From Rhodospira trueperi (GTDB lineage: Bacteria; Pseudomonadota; Alphaproteobacteria; Rhodospirillales; Rhodospirillaceae): a DNA stretch of 64,000 bases. Of this stretch, positions 1 to 7,620 are shown piece after piece (position 1 is the first letter of the stretch; the number at the start of each line of letters is the position of its first letter). The stretch lies in assembly GCF_900101965.1 (NCBI RefSeq), contig NZ_FNAP01000002.1:354876-418875 (forward strand). Direction: 5' to 3'. The position numbers and the translations under genes were made by a program. The notes beneath the pieces are model-generated. The model searched no databases, was not told where the DNA came from, and worked only from the letters and a program-made list of their open reading frames with translations.

Positions 1-521
1 GTCAGGGGCCGACGACCCCGGACGGCAGCGTTCTGACCGACCAAAAATACCGCCTGGTGGTCGAGGGACCGCCCAACTGGACCAGCTTCCGTGAGTTCTG
101 GCAGATGTTCGTCGACGAGGGCGCGGTGGTGGTGGCCTCCAGCTACACCAAGGTCGGCGGCATGTACGATCTGGGCTTCCGCCACGACCCGGCTGATCCG
201 CTGCGCTCGCTCGCCGAGTACTGCCTGGGCTGCTACACCAACCGAAACCTGCCCAGCCGCGTCGACATCCTGGCCCAATACGTCGAGGACTATCAAGCCG
301 ACGGCCTGCTGGTGAACTCGATCAAGAGCTGCAACAGCTTCAGCGCCGGGCAGTTGATGATCATGCGCGAGGTGGAGCGCCGCACCGGCAAGCCCGGGGC
401 CTTCATCGAGACCGATCTGGTCGATCCCCGCTACTTCTCGCCGGCCAACGTCAAGAACCGGCTGGAAAGCTATTTCCAGATGATCGACCAGAAGCGCCGC
501 GGCGCCAACAAGGCCGCTTGA
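1..521 (+). CDS. bcrB: Benzoyl-CoA reductase subunit B, C-terminal part (partial, 5' end outside window)
   Basis: The reading frame is open from base 3 to the TGA at 519-521, giving the last 172 residues of a 2-hydroxyacyl-CoA dehydratase/benzoyl-CoA reductase family subunit. BcrB with BcrC forms the catalytic half of the class I enzyme, which reduces the aromatic ring of benzoyl-CoA to a cyclic diene in the cytoplasm using electrons delivered by BcrAD. Visible family signatures are RLVVEGPPNWTSFREFW, the segment CLGCYTNRNLPSRV and SIKSCNSFSAGQ, whose cysteine is of the type that ligates the catalytic [4Fe-4S] cluster in this family. Identification as B rather than C rests on the sequence and on its position directly before bcrA, as in the bcrCBAD/badDEFG order. 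The internal GTG at 57 is not a real start because homology continues upstream of it. Confidence 0.93.
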   Translation, partial: QGPTTPDGSVLTDQKYRLVVEGPPNWTSFREFWQMFVDEGAVVVASSYTKVGGMYDLGFRHDPADPLRSLAEYCLGCYTNRNLPSRVDILAQYVEDYQADGLLVNSIKSCNSFSAGQLMIMREVERRTGKPGAFIETDLVDPRYFSPANVKNRLESYFQMIDQKRRGANKAA

Positions 522-551
522 TCGGCCCGGCTCTTGGAAGGACGACACCCC

Positions 552-1850
552 ATGCGCTGCTTCATCGGGATTGACCTGGGCTCCACCACCACCAAGGCCG
601 TGGTGATGGACGAAACCTGCCGGGTCATGGGCCGGGGCATCACCAATTCCCGCTCCAACTATGACACCGCCGCCGCCGTCGCCAAGCAGGAGGCGCTGAT
701 CGATACCCGTCTGACCCTGTTCCGGAACAGCCTGTCGGCGTTTCCAAGCCTTGCCGGCAAGGTGGACGACATTCTGGCCGACATCGAGCGCAACTTCCGC
801 CACGTCCAGTACCTGGAAAAGCTGGAGGATCTGGAGGCGACCTGCCTGGAGAACACCGGAGTGCCGCGTCTGGCCGACGTGCGGGCGACGGCGAACGAGG
901 TGATTGCCACGGTGTTCGCCCGCCTGCGGGCGGACTCGGGCGAGTTGTTCGCCCCCGGGGTGGCCCGCAAGTCCGACTTCTTCCGCGATCTCGCCGGCGC
1001 CGGCTTTATGCACGCGGCGGAAGCGGCCTGCAAAGACGCCGGGCTGTCCTTCGATCTCATTCTGAACGTCTACGACAAGTCGATTATCGCCGTGGAAAAC
1101 CGCGAGCCGACCGCGACCATGGAAAGCACGTTCCTGCGGGCGTTGGAAAAGTCCGGCGCGGCCGGTGGCGGGCCGGAGGTTGCCCAGGTGCTGAAGGACA
1201 CCCTGGCCGTGCCGCTGGAGGAATCCTACGTGGTCGGCACCGGCTACGGCCGCGTCCGCCTGCCGTTCCCCAAGGAACACATCCGCTCCGAGATTCTCTG
1301 TCACGGCCTGGGCGCGCACATGATGTTCCCGGGCACGCGCACGGTGTTGGATATCGGCGGTCAGGACACCAAGGGCATCCAGGTGGACCCGAACGGCATC
1401 GTCGAGAACTTCCAGATGAACGACCGCTGTGCCGCCGGGTGCGGCCGCTATTTGGGCTATATCGCCGACGAGATGAGCATGGGCCTGCACGAACTGGGGC
1501 CCATGGCGCTGAAGGCCACCAAACAGGTGCGCATCAACTCGACCTGCACCGTGTTCGCCGGGGCCGAGCTGCGCAACCGTCTGGCCCTGGGCGAGAAGCG
1601 CGAGGATATCCTGGCCGGCCTGCACCGGGCCATCATCCTGCGCGCCATTTCCATCCTGTCGCGCGCCGGCGGGGTGCAGGATGAGTTCACGTTCACCGGC
1701 GGCGTGGCCAAGAACGGCGCCGCCGTCAAGGAACTGCGCGCGCTCATCAAGGAGAACTACGGCGACGTGACCATCAACATCGACCCGGACTCCATCTACA
1801 CCGGGGCTCTGGGCGGCGCCACGTTCGCCGTGCGGGCGGTCACGCAGTAG
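552..1850 (+). CDS. bcrA: Benzoyl-CoA reductase subunit A (ATP-hydrolysing electron activator)
   Basis: This 432-residue protein is one of the two ASKHA-fold ATPase subunits that couple ATP hydrolysis to low-potential electron transfer into the BcrBC catalytic module. The N-terminal phosphate-binding motif [12 protein letters not shown] is present, and the bridging [4Fe-4S] cluster ligands are visible as Cys293 and Cys297 in [18 protein letters not shown], with a further conserved Cys332 in NSTCTVFAG. The chosen start is ATG 552, preceded by a GGAAGGA-like ribosome binding site; a TTG at 534 in the same frame would lie upstream of that site and is rejected. Length fits BcrA/BadF. It starts 30 bases after bcrB and is followed 17 bases later by bcrD, so the three are cotranscribed. 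Confidence 0.95.
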   Translation: MRCFIGIDLGSTTTKAVVMDETCRVMGRGITNSRSNYDTAAAVAKQEALIDTRLTLFRNSLSAFPSLAGKVDDILADIERNFRHVQYLEKLEDLEATCLENTGVPRLADVRATANEVIATVFARLRADSGELFAPGVARKSDFFRDLAGAGFMHAAEAACKDAGLSFDLILNVYDKSIIAVENREPTATMESTFLRALEKSGAAGGGPEVAQVLKDTLAVPLEESYVVGTGYGRVRLPFPKEHIRSEILCHGLGAHMMFPGTRTVLDIGGQDTKGIQVDPNGIVENFQMNDRCAAGCGRYLGYIADEMSMGLHELGPMALKATKQVRINSTCTVFAGAELRNRLALGEKREDILAGLHRAIILRAISILSRAGGVQDEFTFTGGVAKNGAAVKELRALIKENYGDVTINIDPDSIYTGALGGATFAVRAVTQ

Positions 1851-1867
1851 GACAGGAGGGAATGGAC

Positions 1868-2710
1868 ATGAACGACCTGATCACCGGCGGCGTCGATATC
1901 GGCGCCGGCTGCGTCAAGACCGTCCTGTTCCGGGTCAACGGCGCCGAGGCCGAATGGCTTGGCCGCGAGGTTTTGCGCATTCGAAACCGTGACCCGTTCC
2001 AACTGGCGGAGGACAGTTTCCAGGGCCTGCTGGACGCCCAGGGGCTGCGCCGGGACGACGTGGCCTATGTGGCCTCGACGGGCGACGCGGAAAGCCTGAC
2101 CTTCACCACCGGCCACTTCTATTCCATGACCACGCACGCCCGGGGCGCGGTGTTCCTGGATCCCGAGGCCCGCGCGGTGATGGACGTGGGCGCGCTGAAC
2201 GGCCGCGCCATCCGCGTGGACGAGGCCGGCAAGGTGCTGGCCTACAAGATGACCAGCCAGTGCGCGTCCGGCGCCGGCCAGTTCCTGGAGAACATCGCCC
2301 GCTATCTGGGCATCGCCCAGGACGAGATTGGGCCGCTGTCGCAGGCGGCGGAGGACTCCGAGAAGGTTTCCTCCATCTGCGCGGTGCTGGCCGAGACCGA
2401 CGTGATCAACATGGTCTCGCGCGGCATTCCGGCCGGCAGCATTTTGCGCGGTGTGCATGTCTCCATGGCGGTGCGCATGGCCAAGCTGCTGAAGTCCATC
2501 GGCGCCAAGGACGGTATCGCCCTGATGACCGGGGGCCTGGGCCTGGATGTGGGCCTGATGTCGGCGCTGAACGCGGCGCTGGAGAAGGAGAAGGTGGCCC
2601 TGCGCGCGCGCAGTCACCCGGACGCCATCCACGCCGGGGCCATCGGCGCCGCGCTATGGGGCGCCTTCCGCTATGAGAAGCTCGCGGCTCAGGGGCGGGC
2701 GGCGGCATAG
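1868..2710 (+). CDS. bcrD: Benzoyl-CoA reductase subunit D (ATP-hydrolysing electron activator)
   Basis: This 280-residue protein is the second ASKHA-type ATPase subunit; with BcrA it forms the heterodimer that holds a bridging [4Fe-4S] cluster and passes electrons from ferredoxin to the benzoyl-CoA-reducing site. Seen in the sequence are GVDIGAGCVKTVLFRV at the N terminus, Cys132 in SQCASGAGQFLENIARYLG and Cys171 in SSICAVLAETD, the expected cluster and hinge positions. A strong AGGAGGG sits at 1854-1860, which spaces properly to ATG 1868 but is almost touching the in-frame ATG at 1862, so 1868 is preferred. It is the last gene of the bcr unit in the window. The usual neighbours ferredoxin, dienoyl-CoA hydratase, hydroxyacyl-CoA dehydrogenase and ring hydrolase are not visible here. 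Confidence 0.94.
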   Translation: MNDLITGGVDIGAGCVKTVLFRVNGAEAEWLGREVLRIRNRDPFQLAEDSFQGLLDAQGLRRDDVAYVASTGDAESLTFTTGHFYSMTTHARGAVFLDPEARAVMDVGALNGRAIRVDEAGKVLAYKMTSQCASGAGQFLENIARYLGIAQDEIGPLSQAAEDSEKVSSICAVLAETDVINMVSRGIPAGSILRGVHVSMAVRMAKLLKSIGAKDGIALMTGGLGLDVGLMSALNAALEKEKVALRARSHPDAIHAGAIGAALWGAFRYEKLAAQGRAAA

Positions 2711-2727
2711 CGGCGTGTGCCGGTTCT

Positions 2728-2930
2728 GTCATCCCGACGCCGCCGCCTCCTCTCCGTCATCCCGACGCCGCCGAAGGCGGCGAGGGATCGCCCTCGGCGG
2801 CACGCCGCCCTTGCAGCCGTGAACCCACGCGGCAGATCCCTCGGCTCGCCCCCGGCAACGCTTCGCGTCGCCGAGATCATAGAAGCGCGACCATCGTCCC
2901 GATGGTCGCGGGGGCTCGCTCGGGATGACG
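2728..2930. repeat. Intergenic inverted-repeat element with duplicated left end
   Basis: The gap after bcrD carries an element bounded by GTCATCCCGA on the left and its complement TCGGGATGAC at 2920-2929. The left end is present twice, at 2728 and 2756, both continuing as CGCCGCCG. Inside are a second inverted pair, CGAGGGATC (2781-2789) against GATCCCTCG (2835-2843), and a perfect 10-bp hairpin GCGACCATCG/CGATGGTCGC at 2887-2909. It resembles a dispersed non-coding repeat rather than a simple terminator. No believable gene lies in it. Confidence 0.6.
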
Positions 2931-2942
2931 TTCAAGACCGCG

Positions 2943-3872
2943 TCACCCCATTTGGCGGGTGAACGACAGACGCGGGCGGGGCGTGAACCCCAGGTGGATC
3001 AGGAACGCGCGGAGGGCAATCTCGTTCCAGTCCAGACGCGTGCCCGCCCGATCCACGCGCAGGGACGACAGGTTGCGCATGAGTTGACCCAGCAGCGCCC
3101 GGCCGATGCCGCGCCACGCGAACAGCGGGGTCACGCCGATGGTGTCGATCACCGCCGTCGTCTCCAGGCGCCCGAAATCCCCGTAATCGACGCGGGCCAT
3201 CACGAAGCCCGCGAAGTCGCCGTCGATTTCAGCCACCAGCGACAGGCGCACGCCGCTGCCGCCCATCATCTCCGCAAGCTTGCGCCGGTAGTACGCGGTG
3301 CGGTCCCGGCCGGTGATGCGTTGGTCGGTGGATACGATCAGCGGCAGGTCGGCCTCGACCATCGAGCGGACGGTCACGGACTCGGTCGCGGGCGGGTCGG
3401 TTTCTTCCGGACCCGGAACCAGCGCGTCGACGTCGCGTTCCACGACCTGATGGGGCGCGAGATCGAACCCTTGCGCCGCGAAGAAGCGGATCAGGTCCAT
3501 TTCGGACCAGTCCGCCTCGCTGCGGATCTCGGTGACCCCCAGCGCGCGGGCCCGGGTTTCCAACTCAGTCATCAGGGTCCGGGCGAGGCCTTGGCTCCGA
3601 TAGGCCGGGTCGATGCCGATCGCGTCGATGACGGCGGCGGCGTGGACATCGCCGAACTCACCGTCAAGAATGCGGGCCATCAGGTAGCCGACGGGCGTTT
3701 CGCCGGACAGCGCCACCAGGGCAAGGGTGGCGCCGTCGTCGGCCTGCGTGTCGGCCATGCGACGGGTGAAGAAGCCCTTCCGCGTCTGGTTCGTCAGGCG
3801 CTGGTCCAGGGCGATGACGGCATCCAGATGGGCCGCCGTCAAGGGAGAACACCGAGTATCCGCTGCGGTCAT
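2943..3872 (-). CDS. Tandem GNAT-domain acetyltransferase
   Basis: This 309-residue protein holds two GNAT folds, about residues 5-145 and 165-309. Each half begins with a related motif (ALDQRLTNQTRKGFF and STDQRITGRDRTAYY) and has an acetyl-CoA-binding segment (GIDPAYRSQGLARTLM in the first, GVTPLFAWRGIGRALLGQL in the second). GNAT proteins transfer an acyl group from CoA to an amine; the substrate cannot be read from sequence. It sits between bcrD and a run of aromatic-degradation genes, facing the bcr genes. The separate GNAT at 5208-5666 shares the same D-x-x-T-G opening motif, so the three GNAT domains look like one local family. In R. palustris a GNAT named BadL in the benzoate cluster acetylates aromatic acyl-CoA ligases, so a regulatory role here is plausible but unproven. 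Confidence 0.8.
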   Translation of the reverse strand: MTAADTRCSPLTAAHLDAVIALDQRLTNQTRKGFFTRRMADTQADDGATLALVALSGETPVGYLMARILDGEFGDVHAAAVIDAIGIDPAYRSQGLARTLMTELETRARALGVTEIRSEADWSEMDLIRFFAAQGFDLAPHQVVERDVDALVPGPEETDPPATESVTVRSMVEADLPLIVSTDQRITGRDRTAYYRRKLAEMMGGSGVRLSLVAEIDGDFAGFVMARVDYGDFGRLETTAVIDTIGVTPLFAWRGIGRALLGQLMRNLSSLRVDRAGTRLDWNEIALRAFLIHLGFTPRPRLSFTRQMG

Positions 3873-4017
3873 GGGGATCCCTGAGGGTCGGGGGGCTTCG
3901 CGCCGCGCGGTCCTTGACTCGACAAGGCCGTCGCGTCACGCTAAACCCGTATTGTGGTGCGTGAATACGATTGAAGCGTGCCAGCGTTTGCACGGGCAGT
4001 CAAGGGAGAGAGAAGGC

Positions 4018-4764
4018 ATGGATCGAACGCGGAACGAACCCGAAAATGGTAGCCCCGAGGGACAGATGTTCGAGGACCGGGTCGCCATCGTCACGGGCGG
4101 TGGGCGGGGCATTGGCCGGGCCATCGCCGAGGCGCTCGCGGCCCAAGGCGCGGCGGTGCATGTGTTTGATCGCGAGGCCGGCGAGGACGCCAACGGCTTG
4201 GTTCTGCATGCGGTGGATATCCGCGACAGCGCCCAGGTGACCGAGGCCGTGATGGCGCTGGACCGGCCGCCGACGCTGCTGGTCAACAACGCCGGCATCA
4301 CGCGCGACCGCTCCATCGCCCGCATGAGCGACGAGGACTGGGAGACCGTGCTGTCGGTGAACCTGACCGGCGCCTTCAACCTGATCCGCGCCGTGGCCGC
4401 CCCGATGACCCAGGCTGGCTTCGGCCGAATCGTCAATATCGCCTCGATCAACGGTCTGCGGGGAAAGTTCGGGCAGGCGAACTATGCGGCGTCCAAGGGC
4501 GGGCTGATTGCCCTGACCAAAACGGCGGCGCGCGAGTTGGGGCCGAAGGGGGTCACCGTCAACGCCATCGCACCCGGCATGGTGCTGACGGATATGGTGC
4601 GGGGGTTGCCCCAGGAGGTGCGGGACCGTGCCACCGCCGAAAGCGTGCTGCTGGCGCTGCCGGAGGTGGACGACGTGGCCGCCGCCGCCCTGTTCCTGCT
4701 GTCGGACGCGGCGCGGTGTATCACGGGGCAGGTGCTTCAGGTGGATTCGGGGCAGTACATTTGA
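4018..4764 (+). CDS. Short-chain dehydrogenase/reductase, FabG/PhaB-like
   Basis: This 248-residue classical SDR oxidoreductase carries the cofactor motif TGGGRGIG near residue 27, NNAG, and the catalytic set Ser143, Tyr156 and Lys160 (YAASK). It ends in an LQVDSGQYI tail like many beta-ketoacyl or 3-hydroxyacyl reductases. A likely job is oxidation or reduction of a 3-hydroxyacyl-CoA in the beta-oxidation-like phase after benzoyl-CoA reduction, by analogy with BadH; specificity for fatty acid or polyhydroxybutyrate synthesis cannot be excluded. ATG 4018 is preceded by a purine-rich GGGAGAGAGAAGG and is chosen over ATG 4066, although the intervening 16 residues are not part of the SDR fold. 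It is divergent from the tandem-GNAT gene, and the shared 145-bp gap probably holds promoters for both. Confidence 0.82.
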   Translation: MDRTRNEPENGSPEGQMFEDRVAIVTGGGRGIGRAIAEALAAQGAAVHVFDREAGEDANGLVLHAVDIRDSAQVTEAVMALDRPPTLLVNNAGITRDRSIARMSDEDWETVLSVNLTGAFNLIRAVAAPMTQAGFGRIVNIASINGLRGKFGQANYAASKGGLIALTKTAARELGPKGVTVNAIAPGMVLTDMVRGLPQEVRDRATAESVLLALPEVDDVAAAALFLLSDAARCITGQVLQVDSGQYI

Positions 4765-4779
4765 TCCGCTCGACCGGCT

Positions 4780-5211
4780 TCACGCGGCCGACGGGGTTTC
4801 CCGGCGCGAGCGGCGGATCATCTTCAGCATGGTCTCGACGGTGATGGAGGACAGCGTGGCCTCGGTCAGGATGTCGATTTCCTCCATGACCGTGCGAAGG
4901 GCTTGCCCCTCGGCGGTGTCGTCGCCGGGGTCCCGATGCGAGCCGGGAGACGGGCCGACCTCCTCGAACGCGTTGATGATGTCCAGCAGCGTCACCCGTC
5001 GCGCGTTGCCAACGAACCGGTATCCGCCACCCACGCCGCGCACGGCCTCAACCAATCCTCGCCGTCCCAGGGTCCGCAGCACCTTTGAAAGATGGTTGAG
5101 GGAAATGTCGTACTTCTCCGCGATTTCGGCGGCGGAGACCTGCCGGTCGGGCTGGGCGGCCAGTTCAAGAATGGCGAACAAGGCGTGGCGGGTGGCCATT
5201 TGCAGGTTCAT
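4780..5211 (-). CDS. Rrf2-family transcriptional regulator (BadM-like candidate)
   Basis: This 143-residue winged-helix regulator has the Rrf2 pattern: MATRHALFAILELA, the recognition segment ISLNHLSKVLRTLGRRGLVE, and the wing VRGVGGGYRF, followed by a dimerisation helix. There is no cysteine in the whole protein, so it cannot hold the cysteine-ligated Fe-S cluster found in IscR, NsrR or RsrR. In R. palustris BadM, also an Rrf2 protein, represses the benzoyl-CoA reductase genes, which makes this the leading candidate for local control. Its ATG overlaps the stop of the upstream GNAT gene (ATGA, 5208-5211), so the two form an operon. A dyad upstream of that operon at 5721-5749 could be its operator. 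The assignment as BadM orthologue is by context and family only. Confidence 0.87.
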   Translation of the reverse strand: MNLQMATRHALFAILELAAQPDRQVSAAEIAEKYDISLNHLSKVLRTLGRRGLVEAVRGVGGGYRFVGNARRVTLLDIINAFEEVGPSPGSHRDPGDDTAEGQALRTVMEEIDILTEATLSSITVETMLKMIRRSRRETPSAA

Positions 5212-5666
5212 CCGGCCAACTCCTTCTCAAGCTGGATGAACGGCCCCCCCATCATGCCCTGACTGCGGAAGAAGGACATGAGCAGCCGGGCATCGCGCGC
5301 CAGCATGGTTCGGATCGTCTTGACGCCCGCCGCGCGGAACCGGTCGCACAGCCCTTCGAACAGCGCCGTGCCGACGCCCTGCACGCGCAGGTCCGCCGGC
5401 ACGCCCAGCGCGAACACCCAACCGCATGGCGGTGAGCCGAATTCCCAGGCGCGGACCTCGCCGACGATGAACCCGACGAAACGGTCGTCCGTGTAGGCGA
5501 CCAGAATGCAGCCCTCGGACCCTTTGCCGAATCGATCATAGATTCCGCGCCAATACTCCGGCTTCTCTATGCCGGTCATATCGCGGTCCAGGGCAATGAT
5601 GAAGTCCAGGTCGGCAGGCGTCGCGGGGCGAATGGTCGGGGTCAACGGGTCCGGATCGTCGGCCAC
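5208..5666 (-). CDS. GNAT-family N-acetyltransferase (BadL-like candidate)
   Basis: This is a single-domain GNAT of 152 residues. The acetyl-CoA loop is visible as GVPADLRVQGVGTALFEGL, and the N-terminal part has ALDRDMTGIEKPEYWRG, closely echoing both halves of the tandem GNAT at 2943-3872. The start is set at GTG 5666 because AAGGAGA lies 8-9 bases upstream on the minus strand; the frame extends further upstream without homology or a comparable ribosome binding site. It overlaps the Rrf2 gene by 4 bases. A GNAT paired with an Rrf2 regulator beside an aromatic acyl-CoA ligase recalls BadL/BadM of R. palustris, where BadL acetylates the catalytic lysine region of benzoate-type ligases. The real substrate is unknown. 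Confidence 0.83.
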   Translation of the reverse strand: MADDPDPLTPTIRPATPADLDFIIALDRDMTGIEKPEYWRGIYDRFGKGSEGCILVAYTDDRFVGFIVGEVRAWEFGSPPCGWVFALGVPADLRVQGVGTALFEGLCDRFRAAGVKTIRTMLARDARLLMSFFRSQGMMGGPFIQLEKELAG

Positions 5667-6039
5667 GGCCGAATCTCCTTCTGGTCGGGGCATGGGGCGG
5701 TTGTTTCGAGAATGAAGCAAATTCAGTACCAGAATACCTGTTATTGAATCGGGTGGCCACCGGCATGATGAGTCGGTCCGTATGAACCGGCCGCGTGCCA
5801 CGGATATGACCTCTTCAGCCCCACAACAAAAGGCAGGAAATGCGACCGAACCTTGACAACGCGGTGCCGCGATGGCAAAAAGGCGTAAAGGGGCACCACT
5901 TTACCGGAATTGTGACGGAGCCGCCGGACGGACTCCGGAAACGAAACACGGATGGTGCCCATCCGTCCGGACGCGATGAACACCGGAGCCGGCCACCAAA
6001 AACAACGCCGGACCGGGCCAAGGGGAGGAGACACAAACC
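5667..6039. other. Divergent intergenic region between GNAT/Rrf2 operon and ligase gene
   Basis: There is no gene in these 373 bases. The left side holds an imperfect dyad (5721-5749, listed separately). A TTGACA hexamer occurs at 5853-5858, but no convincing -10 box follows at normal spacing. The right end contains GGGGAGGAG immediately before the ligase ATG. The region must carry the promoters for both divergent units. Confidence 0.6.
5721..5749. promoter_or_regulatory. Imperfect 29-bp dyad, possible Rrf2 operator
   Basis: Reading outward from the centre, the pattern is ATTCA-x-TA-x-CAG-N5-CTG-x-TA-x-TGAAT: 10 of 14 positions in each arm are complementary to the other arm. It lies about 55 bases upstream of the GTG start of the GNAT/Rrf2 operon. 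This is where an autoregulating Rrf2-type repressor would be expected to bind. The assignment is inference from position and symmetry. Confidence 0.45.
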
Positions 6040-7620
6040 ATGCCGGAGGCTTCGCCCACGGTCGGGCCAGGACATGACCTGGTATTTCCGGATGGCTTCA
6101 ACGCCGCCACGGCCTTCATCGACCGCCACCTGACCGAGGGGCGCGGCGACAAGGTCGCCATCCGCTGGCGGCACGGGGCGGTCACCTACGCGGATCTTGT
6201 CGCCCATGTGAACCGGTGCGCCAACGCCCTGACCGGCTCCGGACTGACGCGCGGCGACCGCATTCTGATGATCGTCAAGGACTGCCCGGCCTTCTTCCAT
6301 GTGTTCTGGGGCGCCATCAAGGCGGGGTTTGTGCCCGTGCCTGTCAACACCCTGCTGCGAGGCCCGGATTTTGCCTTCATGATCGAGAACTCGGAGTGTG
6401 CCGCACTGGTCTCCTCCGTTGAATTCGCCGCAGAGGTCAAGGCGGCCCTGGAGGCGGCGGCGCACCGGCCTTGCACCGTGATCGAGGTTGACGAAACCGG
6501 TGCCTGTCCGCTGTTCGAATCCGGCCCCGAGACCTTCGACGCCGTGCCGGCCGGCGAGGACCAAGACTGTTTCTGGTTGTACTCGTCGGGCTCCACCGGG
6601 CGCCCCAAGGGGGCGGTGCATCGCCAGCGCGACATGGTGGCCGCCAGCGAATTGTACGGCCGCCGGACCCTGGGCGCCCGCGAGGATGATGTGTTCTTCT
6701 CGGCGGCCAAGCTGTTTTTTGCCTACGGCCTGGGCAATGGCATGACGTTCCCCCTCTGGGTCGGCGGTACGGCCGTGCTTCTGGATTCGCGGCCGACGCC
6801 GGACAGCACGTTCGCGACCGTCGAGACTTACCGTCCGACCCTGTTTTTCGGTGTTCCCACGCTATATGCCGCCCAGTTGCAGGCCCTTGAGCAGGCCAAG
6901 CCCGACTTGTCTTCGGTGCGCCTGTGCGTCTCCGCCGGCGAGGCCCTGCCCGCCGACATTTTCCGGCGCTGGAAGCAACGCACTGGGCTGACGATCCTGG
7001 ACGGCATCGGCTCCACCGAGGCGCTGCACATCTTCATCTCCAACAGCGAGGACGACATTCGGCCCGGCTCCAGCGGCCGCATCGTGCCCGGGTACGAGGC
7101 CCGCATCCTCGACGAGCAGGACCGCGAGGTTCCCCCGGGCGAGGCCGGGCGCCTGTTCATCCGGGGGCCGTCGACCGCCCGTTGCTACTGGCGTAACCCC
7201 GAGAAGACCGCCGCCACCATGGTGGGGGACTGGCTCAACACCGGCGACACGTACTACCAGGACGAGGACGGCTATCTGTTCTACAGCGGTCGCTCCGATG
7301 ACATGCTGAAGGTCGGCGGCATCTGGTGTTCGCCGTTCGAGATCGAGGGCGCGTTGATCGAGCATCCCGCCGTGCTGGAGGCCGCCGTCGTCGGCCGCGC
7401 GGACGGCGCCGGGCTCGTGAAGCCGGAGGCCTGGATCGTGCTGGCCGACAGCGCGCGACCGACGGATGCCCTGCGCGAAGAACTGCAACAGCACTGCAAG
7501 AAGGCCCTGGCGCCGTACAAGTTCCCGCGTGATCTCCATTTCATCGACGAACTGCCGAAGACCGCCACCGGAAAGATCCAGCGCTTCCGATTGCGACAGG
7601 GGCAGGGTCTCGAGGAATGA
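6040..7620 (+). CDS. badA: Benzoate-CoA ligase family protein (first copy)
   Basis: This 526-residue ANL-superfamily ligase forms an aryl-adenylate from ATP and then the aryl-CoA thioester. The P-loop-like A3 motif YSSGSTGRPKGAVH spans residues 181-194. The family segments FFAYGLGNGMTFPLW and ILDGIGSTEALHIF, the hinge motif RSDDMLKVGGIW, and the A10 motif PKTATGKIQRF with catalytic Lys512 are all present. The whole protein matches the benzoate/4-hydroxybenzoate-CoA ligase group rather than generic acetyl-CoA synthetases. Lys512 is the residue type silenced by Pat or BadL acetylation in R. palustris. The gene overlaps the downstream thiolase by 4 bases (ATGA). Whether benzoate, 4-hydroxybenzoate or another aryl or alicyclic acid is the preferred substrate is not decidable here, so the symbol is provisional. 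Confidence 0.88.
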   Translation: MPEASPTVGPGHDLVFPDGFNAATAFIDRHLTEGRGDKVAIRWRHGAVTYADLVAHVNRCANALTGSGLTRGDRILMIVKDCPAFFHVFWGAIKAGFVPVPVNTLLRGPDFAFMIENSECAALVSSVEFAAEVKAALEAAAHRPCTVIEVDETGACPLFESGPETFDAVPAGEDQDCFWLYSSGSTGRPKGAVHRQRDMVAASELYGRRTLGAREDDVFFSAAKLFFAYGLGNGMTFPLWVGGTAVLLDSRPTPDSTFATVETYRPTLFFGVPTLYAAQLQALEQAKPDLSSVRLCVSAGEALPADIFRRWKQRTGLTILDGIGSTEALHIFISNSEDDIRPGSSGRIVPGYEARILDEQDREVPPGEAGRLFIRGPSTARCYWRNPEKTAATMVGDWLNTGDTYYQDEDGYLFYSGRSDDMLKVGGIWCSPFEIEGALIEHPAVLEAAVVGRADGAGLVKPEAWIVLADSARPTDALREELQQHCKKALAPYKFPRDLHFIDELPKTATGKIQRFRLRQGQGLEE

